Shown: positions 11,284 through 22,236 of the stretch, in pieces
Position numbering within the stretch: position 1 is the stretch's first letter
Layout: every line of letters begins with the position of its first letter
Assembly: GCA_963969345.1 (NCBI GenBank)
Contig: OZ017766.1
Span: 11,842,001 to 11,906,000, forward strand
DNA: 64,000 bases
Direction: 5' to 3'
DNA from: Turbatrix aceti
Taxonomy: Eukaryota; Nematoda; Chromadorea; Rhabditida; Panagrolaimidae
Made by a program: the position numbers and the translations under genes
Notes under the pieces: model-generated
Databases searched by the model: none
What the model saw: only the letters and a program-made list of their open reading frames with translations
Told to the model about the DNA's origin: nothing

Positions 11284-12422
11284 TCAATGATTATTATAGG
11301 CATATTCATGCTTAGTAAAAACAATTTTTAAAATTACCCTCGTCGCACACTCGAGTAAAAAGCGCGCACATAGCCTCTTTTTCGTCTCACTGGTCAAAAA
11401 AGTGATGCAAGCATACGTAACAGGAGTCGACTTTGAAAAATTGCCCTGATGCCAGTTTTTGTCTTGAATGCTTGCGGTCATTTTGTTTTGGTTTGGGCAT
11501 GTCTCGAAGATTGTTTTAAGCTACTTGTGATCTTTATTGCATAAGTTTCCGATCAGTTACGGCATTTGAAAGTTCATGTTTCTTTTGTCGCCTGTAGCAC
11601 TGCGCAAAATTAACCGATCAAAGAGAAAAGTGGCCAAAAACAACCTTTGTGACATACCCAAACCAAACAAAATGACCGTAAGCATTCAAAACAAAAAGTG
11701 GCTAAAACGGAACTTTTTTTTATAATTACTAGAGGCTATAAAGTAACGTTAAAATCCAAAAATCAATAATTACCAAAAAACCAGATGTTTTTTAAAAAAA
11801 TCTGAAAAAAAGCCAATCGATTTCTTGTGCCAAGAAACCACATATGCTAAATATCAGATTTTTGCCTCATCAAAAAAGCAAGTTGAAATATCGGGGGGGG
11901 GGGGACTTTTAGAAGCCACTGATTCAAAATCCGGCACCAGAAAAATCTGGTATCCCGGATTAGGGTTCGAACCCCCCCCCCCGTATCGGGTCGGGGACGG
12001 GGGTAGTCGGGGGCAGAGGTGTCGGGGGCGGGGGAATTCTGCCCCCGACGGGGGCAGAAGTCGGCGGGGACGGGGGTAATTGCCCCCGAGTCTTAGGAAA
12101 AAGAAGAAAAAAAGTTGTCAATTTTATCTTAAAACGAAAACCGAGGCATATTTTGAACAAGTTTTTCGTATTTTGCTCTGTTTTTTGCCTATTTGTGTTG
12201 TTTTTGAACGTTTTTCCGCGTTCAACGCTAAATTTTGCTCATTGTCGGGGGCAGAATCTGTCGGGGGCGGGGGTTTTACTCCCCGACGGGGGTCACAAAT
12301 GGTCGGGGGCGGGGGTCGGGGGGCCACCCCCGGCTTCATGGTACCTCACAACTTGGACACAAAACATTGGTTGCCGCAAAACCGTTGTTCAGTCGGAATT
12401 AAATCCTGTCGCAGACTGGCTT
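11284..12422. mobile_element. Degenerate relative of the palindromic TTAA element
   Basis: AAATCCTGTCGCAGACTGGC ending at 12422, followed by TTAA (12423-12426), matches the right terminus of the element at 56779-58129. Bases 11390-11720 match that element's centre (CCTGATGCCAGTTTTTGTCTTGAATGCTTGCGGTCA region), itself inverted around about 11570. The left terminus was not found. The GC-rich element at 11961 has inserted into it. Heavily diverged, with no coding capacity. Confidence 0.6.
11961..12350. mobile_element. GC-rich MITE (TAGGGTTCGAACCCC family), copy 1
   Basis: Starts TAGGGTTCGAACCCC and shares nearly all of its sequence with 33232-33572: TCGGGGACGGGGGTAGTCGG, the GCCCCCGACGGGGGC palindrome, then an AT-rich core from AATTTTATCTTAAAACG to AAATTTTGC. 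The right terminus has lost the inverted repeat and ends in GGGGGCCACCCCCGG near 12340. Apparent open frames come from its biased composition. Confidence 0.85.
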
Positions 12423-12426
12423 TTAA

Positions 12427-12875
12427 TCCCTATCACGGAATTACACTGCCTCCTGGTACTTCTCTTCCACCAGTACTCAGTCTTCCCTCAAGCTTGAGCC
12501 TTACACCTCTTTCATAAGACCCGCTAACAACAGATCGTTACTTAAGTTTGACTATTTTCTGTGTTAACAAATTGCCTTGTTTACGCACCTCAAGCAACGC
12601 CGCTAGAAAAAATTTTCTGGAAATTCTGTAATTTAATTTATGACATTTGAAGCATAAAGCATAAGGTAAAACGTCGTGTGATCAGCAGGAAGACCAATTG
12701 ACGTAAAAAAATTACACTTTCTTTCGAATTTTAAATGCATTACAAAAAACACAATAGAATAAATAACGAGATCAGGTATCAAAAAAATCCGAAAGCGTGA
12801 ATTACAGTGTACACCTAGGAGTATTATAAAAGGTGGCTCATTGTAAGTGTTTTATGTTTCATGAGCGCTCCCGCA
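12427..12875. other. 3' flank of the ETS gene
   Basis: AT-rich, no coding exon recognised. It holds the presumed 3' UTR of the minus-strand ETS gene; no AATAAA was seen close to the stop. Confidence 0.5.
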
Positions 12876-15800
12876 TCAGATGCACTTGGAATAACTCTGG
12901 GAGTTATAGATTCCAAAGTTTCTCGGGTTTGTCATGTTTGAAGTCGTAAAGTTGCCATAAGCAGGGTTGAAAGTGGGATTGAAGAATCCAGCTGGCTGCA
13001 GGTGAGCAGGATTGATTAGATTACGGTAATTAGCAGCTGTATGCCACGAGGGATGCATAAACTCGGATTGCAGCCTTGCTGAGTGACTGAAGATATCCGC
13101 GGACGCAGGATGCGGCGTCTGAGGCTGCAGGGCCTGAGCGATGCCTTGAAAGTCAAACTTGTAGGCGTATCGCTTGCCGTGAACTTTGCACATGATGTTC
13201 TTATCGTAATAGTAGCGTAGAGCACGCGACATTTTGTCGTAGTTCATGTTGGGCTTTGACTTTCGCTCGCCCCAGCGACGAGCAACATCGTCTGGGTCAA
13301 CTAGCTTGAATTCGCCTTGCGTTCCTTCCCATGTGATGACGTCCGCATTTCGGGGATCTGAGAGAAGTTCCATGAGGAATTGCCAGAGTTGAATCTGTCC
13401 GCTGCCTGAGCTCGCTAGTTTGCTGCTCATTGGTCCTAGCATCTGGTAAGGGTCTGAAAAGGAACAATTTTTTTCTAAAAAAATTTTGAAAACTTATAAT
13501 TTTTGAAAATTCAATATTTTTAATGAAAACATTTTTTTTGTAAAGAACTACTATAATTTCACTAATTTCTATGTAAATACATTTTGCGGTTTTTCCTTGT
13601 CTTTAAATTTTTTCAAGGTAATTTTTTTGCTTCATAAGGTTGACTGCTCTGATCTCATTAAGTGTAGCCGCACCACCATAATTTACTTGTCTCTTTACTA
13701 AATCTGCCTGATTTGTCCCGTAGTACCAGTAATTCATTCGTTTATGCACGGTCATTGTTTTTTCAACTGAATCGGAAACAACGGCATGGCGCAACAGCCG
13801 TTCACCGTTCTGAGAGCATGTTTGTGTAAGGACAGAGGTGGTTTAAACGCGCGACCATGTTCGTGCGCTTTACAGGTGCCAAACAGGTGGCTAAGGTCAG
13901 CCGCGGATAATGGATGCAATTTGAATTGGTTGTTGTTTTCTTGAGACAATTCATAGTCTGGTTTAAAAAAATAATGCGTTCAAAAATTAACTGGTTACTG
14001 TACTTAAAAGTTGGCTTGCAGAAAAAAGAAGGCTAATTAACAAGTTATTGTACCACGCCCCTGGCCATCATGCATTCTTTCCCTTTCCTGTCGGCTAACA
14101 AGAAGGAAAAGCTGCTTTGATTTTTTATTGTTCGTTGTAGTACCAGCGCGGTGGATGCAACTACAAACAACCTCATTGCATATTCCAAGTAGACGTTTAG
14201 GCACCCCTTCCTTTTTTCGCCAGCACCGCGAAGGCAGTTAGTCAAAGCCATTGACAGTTCATTAACGCTTCTTTGACCCAAAACCAGGCAGCAGCTTTTG
14301 GCGCAATCGCAGAATGCCGCTTGCAAGCCTGCTTGTTGATTCATGGCTGTTTGACACGCTATGTATGATGCCACCAACATAACCCTTCTCATTGTTGTTT
14401 TGTTTTTGCGTAACCCCCACTACATCAGATTTTCGGGTATACAATCAAGTTTTTGTCCTCAAAACAACTTCCACCCTGTCCTAAATTAGTTGAATAATCA
14501 ACTTACGCATTTCTGACCTTATGACCTCTCTGTGCCCCCTCCACAATTTTCAGAGCGCGCAATGAGCATAAATCAAATCATAATGCAATCAACTTGGCAC
14601 ATGCAAAAATAGTGTCATCCGTACACTCCTTGAAACACTGCGTAACTAAACACAAGCTTAGTGTCTTGTGATTTGTTTAAGATCAAATTTTATTAGTTTT
14701 AAATTGTTAATTTTTGTGTCCCAAAGACAACATGAGCATTGAAATAGTGTTTTTAAATGGAAAACGACAGTGCCTATGGCAGAATTCAAACTCGTGTAAC
14801 GTCCGTAATATTTTTTTTTAAATATCTAATCTGCCCTAGCACAGATATTTTGCCCAATTTAACCTTGAAAATGCCACTGCATTTGCTACCTTCACCCTAT
14901 TTTGCGAATTGAAACACCTGTTATGCGGGAAATTGATCCTGTCAAAGTACACAGATGTCATTGCAAAGAACAAACATTAGTTAAATCAAAAATAAATAAA
15001 GATGATTCCTACCTGGTTGCATCGTAGAAGCCGTTTGACATGAAGCGGGTAACCGCAGTGTAGGACACGTTCCAAAATTGTTGCCGTTATTGGGCAAAAA
15101 TTGGGGTGACTAAAATTTATATGTAAAAATTTTTTTCCTGAAAGAAAATCCGCTCACCTCGCCTTTAATACCGTTTGGATTGATGGATCCACCGGGAGTA
15201 CCTGTACCAGTCGACGTAGTTCCGTTCTGAGTGGTAAGATTAATGCCTGCAAGAAAAGCGGCAATAAATGATTTGGAAGACTGACGACTGCTTATTAGGC
15301 CGTTAAGAATCGTGAAAACCCTCTCGCTTTCTTTGAAGCAAGAAAAACGACACGCCAACGGTAAGTAAATCTCTTCCGATTCTGTCAACGTTCGGAAATA
15401 CGCTGTATCCCTTTTGCTCGAAAATAGAAAAAAAAATAGAAAAATGGGAAAATAAATTTAGTTGGCCCCGCCAAAGAAAAGTACGGTGGAATTTATGGCT
15501 TCCAGGCAAAAAAATTTATTCATATGCATTCCAGATTTGGTATTTTCATGAGGAGAACATAACAAACCACTTTGATGTGAAGGAGTCTGCGATTGAGAGA
15601 CTAAACCGCCGCTGGACGATCTCTGCTGTTGTTGCTGCATGGGCGATGGCGACGACATGTCACTGGCCCCGGAAGGCGTCTTAAGTTGCTGGCTTTGATC
15701 GTAGAAGGAATATCTGTTGGAAAAGCCCATACCGTTGTGCATGCCGTTCTTAAAAAAAGTTATGACAGGGTTGAAATATTTTTTATCCGTCAAAACATCC

Positions 15801-16185
15801 GGTAAAAAAACAAAAAAGATAAAACTAATCCAGTTGTCTATTTGAGTAATCCCTAACGGCTTATACAGATACTTGTAAGCCACAGAAAATTGTTATTACA
15901 ATTTATTCACTACGCATGTAGCTTTAATTGCTGGCAAAAGGGGTAATCGCGGTCAAAAGTTCCGGGAGTCTTAAGAAAGCCAATTTACAACCAGGTACAA
16001 ATACATAAACTGTCTGGTTACTACTTTTGATTGTGTCAAAGTGATAATAGCTACCAGCTTAAAATGCAACTTACGTGTAGCGAAGAGAGGTTTAGGGAAA
16101 TATCAAAAGCAGCAGCCGCAAGTTGGTTGTGATAGAGCTGTGGATCGTTGAGTGCCTTGGGATCGAGTGATTCTGCGTGATCCAT
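12876..16185 (-). CDS. ETS-domain transcription factor, ERG/FLI1/FEV subfamily
   Basis: Sequence-specific nuclear regulator. Five exons, 16185-16075, 15748-15568, 15246-15158, 15109-15013 and 13453-12876, join with consistent phases to 351 residues. The ETS domain (about 179-262) has the subfamily hallmarks: preceding [35 protein letters not shown], the recognition-helix stretch [18 protein letters not shown], and [20 protein letters not shown]. The N-terminal half is Ser/Gln/Asn-rich and there is no Pointed domain, as in FEV and in nematode ETS factors of this group. C. elegans ast-1 and ets-5 are the likely comparators, but orthology cannot be settled here. The C-terminus is Asn/Tyr-rich. 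Intron 4 is about 1.56 kb and could hold regulatory DNA. Extra 5' exons cannot be excluded. M in place of L in DKMSRAL is the only core change noted. Confidence 0.93.
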
Positions 16186-18481
16186 GATCCACGATATCAA
16201 AATTTGTAGAAACCTGAGCGACTATGTAATAGTTGACCATTTTGCAGAATGAGAGACAGATAATTCAGAAACACACACGGCACCATACACAAATCGGATG
16301 ACAAAGTGGTAAAAAAGAAGGCTCATGAGAGTTTAAGGGCAATGGAGAAAGGAAGGATACAACCGGGGTGCGCGGAAATCGCGGGACGGAACTGCCTTCC
16401 TTCCTTCCGAATCTCAACGATGGCAAATGTACTACGACAACGACGACAGTGCTGTCAAGACAAGCCGATTTCGACGTTGGCAGAAGGAAGGAAAGGGTGG
16501 AGGAAGAAAGCCTTCCAAAATCTGGGGTGGAGCTCGCTCTCCATCCCCCTCTGTCTCTCTCAGTCGACGTTATAGCTTAGGCCCGCTCTGTGCCGCTACT
16601 GTCGCCTGTGAAGTTGGCAAGCAAGGCGGGACCAGCCAATGAGAGACGTCTAGGGCTCGGCAAAATTACGCCCGGCTACCGAGCCGGACGTCCGGTGTCG
16701 TGGCCGTCGGAGCGCAATTACCCCTTAAGATTGCTTGCTTGGGATACCACAGGCGACTAAGGGAACAATAGCAAGTCTATGCCGACCTATTTAAAGACCG
16801 ATAACAGATTTATTCCTATTTTTAAAATAAAAAACGCACTTTATTTGTTGTTGTCAACGTAATAATTTTAATACTTCTTTTACCTTAAAAAAAATTATGC
16901 TTACGGAAACAAAATTTTGTTTTGAATTGCATATTAGATCTGATGCTCATTTTTATAATATCGTATTGTTCATAAACAATGAGACATGCAATCTGGTCCT
17001 TGTCATGCCGGAGCAGCTGTTGCGTGCATTTGCGTTTGTCAGCAGGGCCATGATCAAGCCAAGTCAATGCCATCGACAGAGCGTGCTTGTTTTGGCTCAG
17101 ATTACGCGCACACAGAGTGTGCTCTTTTTCGTGATAGCTTTTGAAGATGTGACTTTTTGTTTACCTATAAAATTGACTCCTCCACAACAAGTGCAGCTTT
17201 ATTATCGCAACTTTGACTTCTCATAAATAATAAAATGCAAAAACAGAAAATCTCGTCATGATTGCTTTTCCAAAGCATCGTCTTTGACTGGGGCACGATG
17301 TCTACGATAGCAAAAGTTTGATGAAGCTGCGTCGGTCAGGAGAGCGACTTCCGTTGAATGTAATTGAATTGTGAGCACATGACGGCACGTGATTGAAGTT
17401 TGAAAGAAGGAGTAAGTAAATAAATAAATTGAGTCTAGGAGTACTGTATCTAAACGACAACTAAAATTTATGTATATCTTGTACATCAAAATTTTAATTT
17501 GTTCAATTTTATTTAATTACAGATGTGTGTTTATTCTTTTGATTTATGAAGTCTTAGGGCAATAATTGTTAACGTTACTCTTTATTTTTTGTCGGGAATT
17601 TTTAAAATTATAGGTGAATCACTCACTTAACCCCGGGAACTGTGGCTAAGTGACTGTGTGTCGGTAAGTCAGCTTTCAATCGGTAAGGTCATGTTAGCGA
17701 CAACTGCGCCTTTCTTTTGTGTTCTACCTGTGATTGCTTTCCATGCTTTTTGCTACTTTACTTCGTGGCTGTCCATTAACCCGCTTCCTCCTCCATATGC
17801 CAGAAAAGTGCAAGGCGTTAAAAAACAATAGAGCACAACCAAAGACGACACAAAACAGGCATAGAATAAAAAGCTGCCGCTTTACCGGATGTTCGATTGC
17901 TTACTGTCGATTACACAACGTAACACTTTGATGCACGTCTGTGTTTGCGACGCATGTCATCTCTGTTTGCGGGTAAACATTATGAATACAATACGGCCCG
18001 CCTGCTGCCTGGGTGTGAACATGGAGAGAGGGAATGTCAAAGTGAGTTCATGCAACTTTTTGATCGGACTCGGAAGAAAAGGTGTTGGACAGCAGGAGAC
18101 GTCTGATCGGGCGGATGTCAAAGAAACTGGCCGTTAGGATTTTATCTGAGCTTTTATACGAGGTCGTGCAATTCTACAAAAAATACGAAATGGAAAATTT
18201 TCTAAATTTTATTACTTTCAAAAAATAAATTAAAATTCCTATTCGCAATGTAAAAATACAACTTACGATTTACGGTTAAGAAAAAAGAGACAGAATGGTT
18301 GCGTCTTCAAAGCATCTTCTAATTACTAAAACCCATGTAATACGTAGTTTTTCAAAAGAACAATTGAAAATGAGTGCGCATAGGTTCCGCTCATCCCGGT
18401 GATGCTCTCCTTCGCATACATCTGTCAATTGGCAAGATCTTTAGCTAACTAAATGCGCGTGCGTTCAAAAGGGTAATTGTC
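16186..18481. other. Upstream region of the ETS gene
   Basis: No convincing gene. Bases 16320-16760 are richer in GC and CpG than their surroundings and may include the ETS promoter. Open frames at 16306-16642, 16897-17226 and 17734-18137 have no recognisable motif. Confidence 0.5.
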
Positions 18482-18483
18482 TT

Positions 18484-18712
18484 ACCCCCGCTTCTCGTTC
18501 TTCCGTGCGAGCGGGAGAAAGCGCCGCACTTGACGGATAGTCTGCTGCGCGCCACTCTTTGATGACCTTCTTTGGCATGCTCGTTGTCCTGACCGAGAGT
18601 GAGTAGGGGGCGATTTGGCACCGGTCAAGTCCTTAAATATCGAGGACCTCCGCGACAGTGCGGATGCTTGCATAATGACCCTTTGAGACAATTGTTTGAT
18701 GAAGCGCTTCAT
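18484..18712 (-). CDS. Possible first exon of an unidentified minus-strand gene
   Basis: An open stretch from ATG at 18712 to a good donor (GGGG|GTAAG) at about 18483, preceded by TTTTCAAAAGGTAG just before the ATG. It would encode a basic, Ser/Arg-rich N-terminus (for example SRRSSIFKDLTGAK). Reading through hits a stop immediately at the donor. No downstream exon with a consistent phase was established. It resembles no family I know. It could be an alternative 5' exon or a chance open frame. Confidence 0.25.
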
Positions 18713-19764
18713 CTACCTTTTGAAAAGAAAAATAAAGCAGGGTAACAACGCAGCGAATCGAAAATAGTTTGCATGAGCAGATCGCCTGGTAAAGTTTTAT
18801 TAATAATTAGTAATATTTAACTGTTTATACTTTTTTTTCTTTTTGAGCACAAAAACAATTAATTTTATTCGTGCAGATTAAAAATAATCTACAAAACATC
18901 AAAAACACAAAAAATTATTTGCATTATTCCAGTTTGCAAACTAAAACAAAAAAAAATGACTTCCACCTTTTTTCAAAAAACTGATAACCAAGCCCCTTAA
19001 ATGAAGTTTGAATCATACAGGCCGAAAAAAGGATTCAACAATTTCTCAACATGTCAATCATTTTTAAAATAAAAAGACCGTAAATAATCCTTCAAGTCGT
19101 TTAATCGTTTAAACTGCTGCTGCGTTAAAAATACTGATGTGTTCTTGCTACAAAACCTAAAACGTTGAAAAAAATACGAATGTTACCAATGACCTGCTTG
19201 CTTCTTACATAAATGTGCATCGGATTCTGGCCAAACATCAATTTGTTCTTCCGGCTTTCTTTTTTTTGCCAATTGTAGCATTTTTTTGCTTTCCCAAAAA
19301 AATCCAAAAACAAAAATCTCATGTTTAAAAAAAAAGTTACATCAAAGAGCCTGACAAAGCACAATAGCCGACCTCCGTCTTCATTTTTCCAACAACACAA
19401 CCATCCACTTAACAAGACCCTGGAGACGCGCCCATGGCAAAACACCACCACCACCACCCCCGACGGGGCAGCTTCATGGATGACAGGTCATTTCCCAAGG
19501 AGGCCCCGGGGAAAAGTGTACAGCCTCCATTTCTTTTACAGCCAGCGTTCTTTCTCCCGCCCGTCTTTTTTTCACGCCTTCCAACAAATTCTCTCCCTTT
19601 GTTGCCGACAACAACAATTTCACTGACTTGGCTACCGGAAAGCCTTTCCGTACATATTCTGCTTAGGGCTCTTTGGTTATGACAGAAGTTGGGTATTTAA
19701 GTCATTCGACACCGGAAGTGTAAACACCAGGTACACGGTCTGTCAGACCACAGGTGAGCATACC
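18713..19764. other. Region upstream of the K2P channel
   Basis: AT-rich with a GC-richer patch at 19370-19700 that may contain the channel promoter. Overlapping open frames at 19321-19682 have no family motif. Confidence 0.5.
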
Positions 19765-22236
19765 ATGGCTTGCTGTACGGCGGAAAATTTATGGGCAGAA
19801 CTCAAAGCTAAGTTATTGTGAGTTTTTTTTGTTCAGCACATTTGATATGGCAGACCTTTTCTCAAAATTGTTTTAATTTTATTTATGTTTGCATTTTTCA
19901 CACCGGTTATTTTTATGCTATATTTATTGTTTGTTCTTCGATTTAAAAATTTTTTAAAATTTAAAAGATGAATACTGAGTTTAAAAAATGTGTTCTTTGT
20001 GACTACATCAAGCGTCAGGAAAAACCATCTGGCCTTGCAAAGCAGAATCTTATAATTGAAGAGTAACCTCCCATCGTTTTCTAAAAAATTTTTTTTGCAT
20101 TTTTAGGGCTTTCGGTCAACGAATAAAATCCAAAGTTCTTTCACCTCATATCCTTCTTCTGGTCACGTGTATTATCTACATCGTCGCCGGGGCATGGGTT
20201 TTTCAATGGCTAGAAGACGAGACTCGGCGTGAAGTCAAAGCCCGACAACTTAAGCAGATACTCGTCGATTCCGACACGTATGTCAACAATGTCTGGAATG
20301 CAGCACAAGAAAGAAAACATCTACTCGGTGACGACTATGCCATAAAGGATCTAATCAAAGATATCAATGGCCTCACGCATGATGAATTCAGTCAGGTTTG
20401 GATTTATATTTAAAAAAATACATACAAAAACTCTGAAGTTTTAGTATGTCGACAGCATCTTTGTAGCACATCGATCTTTTCGTCACGGATTTGAAGATGA
20501 TTCTCCAGCCTGGGATTTTTTGAACTCTTTTGTTTTTACTTCCACCACGCTAACTTCGATTGGTTTTGGTTTTGTGTGTCCAACAACGTTCTGGGGAAGA
20601 CTGTTTCTCATTTTGTATTGTCTCATCGGCATTCCTCTTACCCTGGTCACAGTTGCCAACATTGCAAAATTCATCTCTGAATCCGTCTTTCACGTGCATT
20701 ATCAACTCTGGAATCTTTACATGAAATTTAAAAACAAAAAAAATCAAAAGCAAGAAACAGCAGTCGACGAGCTTACCCGAGGCATGTTCAATGATTCTGA
20801 AGACGAACAGGAAATACTCGATAGAGTCAGACTCATTCGATTTCCCCCAATTGTCGTCTTCATGTTTGCCATTGTCTATGGATTTCTGGCGGCCGCTTTG
20901 ATTACTCAGTGGGAAGACTGGACGTACCTTGAATCATTGTACTTTACCTTTATTGCAATTTTGACCGTTGGATTCGGCGACTTCAGACCAGAGCCTCAAA
21001 ACATGCTGACCGTGTTGTTGGTTATTCTGGGCGGAGTCACGCTCACAACTATGTGCATGGATGTCGTCGGCCGAATGTACCTCAAGGAAATACATTACCT
21101 TGGACGCAAGCTGCAGTCCAATAATCCCTTCTATCTCCTGAGACAGGCCAAAGCCCGTCGTCGTCGCGCCGCTATGGCAGGGCTCCTTGCCCAGCTTGCT
21201 CGAGGAATGATTTTTGCGCACAGAAATTACTCCGAACTTGCCAGAAAAAGGTCAAAGAAAAGAGAAAAAAAACGGGCATCACACATTCGTAAGTAGACAA
21301 TTAGATTTGACGCTTTGTCGAAAGAAAAAAAAATAATAAAAAAATAGGAAATCGTGTTTTCCTGTTTAAATTTCCTTATTACATTCCTTTGCAGTGCCCG
21401 ATGGAAAATTTATGTTTGCCCGGCTTCCGCCAGACCCTCCTCGCGAATGCCAAGTCATCAGTACGTCTGCTTATTCAGTTCGTCTTGCCTGGGCTGCAGC
21501 GTTTTCAAGTGAATCCGACGTGACTTATAACATTCGTTATCGTCTGAAGTATGATTTATATTGTAATCAAAACCCTTTAACTTTCTGTATTATAGGTACA
21601 CAAAATCCAAGGATGACAACAAAGTCCGTGAGCTTCGTGGCATTACGAGCAATACCGTCGAAATCATGAGCATCCAATCCTGCTCTTTGTACGAGTTCCG
21701 AATCACTGCCGTTTCCAAGTACGGCGAAAGCAAGCCGGTATACCTCGTCCAATACACTGAACCCCAACTTTCGCCCCAACACATTCTGGCTACAAAAATT
21801 AATGCCAATACTATAGAACTCACCTGGGAAGCACCGTATAAGAGAACTCATGAGGTAAAGAACTACACAGTGTACTACACTGATAATCCGACAGCCCGCC
21901 TGGCAGACTGGTCAAAGGTACAGGTCTATGGCCGACGAGTTGTCTTTCCAGAGCTAAAAAACGACTGGTTTTACCTGTTTTGTGCAAACGCAGTTTTTCG
22001 AGATGGTCAAAGATCGCCGTTGTCAAGAGCACTTTTCGTCAAAACTGACAAAATTGAATTCAATCGCGGATGTGAGTTAAATTTTGCTATTTACATCTGC
22101 TCAAGTTTAACGTTATTTTTTTTTAGTTGTCGGTCACTCACAAACAATAAACATCATGGAAGCCATCAGCGAACTCACAGATACAAACGAAGTGACACCG
22201 CTCCTAAGACGCGATTACCAATCATTCCAAGCTTAG
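19765..22236 (+). CDS. Two-pore-domain (TWK/K2P) potassium channel with two C-terminal FN3 domains
   Basis: Forms a background K+ conductance as a dimer in the plasma membrane. Common exons are 20107-20395, 20445-21288, 21395-21548, 21596-22071 and 22127-22236. Two first exons fit, 19765-19817 or 19968-20062; both end in phase 2 and cannot join each other in frame, so they look like alternative promoters (641 or 655 residues). In the 641-residue form TM1 is at about 30-52. The cap loop follows. The two selectivity filters are TSIGFG (151-156) and TVGFGD (288-293), with TM2-TM4 between and after. The C-terminus (about 405-595) contains two fibronectin type III domains, recognisable from VRLAW...LYEFRITAVSKYGES and IELTWEAP...YTVYYTD, then an end TPLLRRDYQSFQA with a dileucine-like motif. 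FN3 domains on a K2P channel are uncommon; phases are consistent across all five common exons. Confidence 0.93.

Noticed and set aside
11825..12517. Gly- and Pro-rich frames
   Set aside because: They come from the GC-rich MITE composition, repeated at 33037-33573.
16306..16642. Arg/Ser-rich plus-strand frames
   Set aside because: They lie in the GC-richer region upstream of the ETS gene, overlap in several frames and have no family motif.
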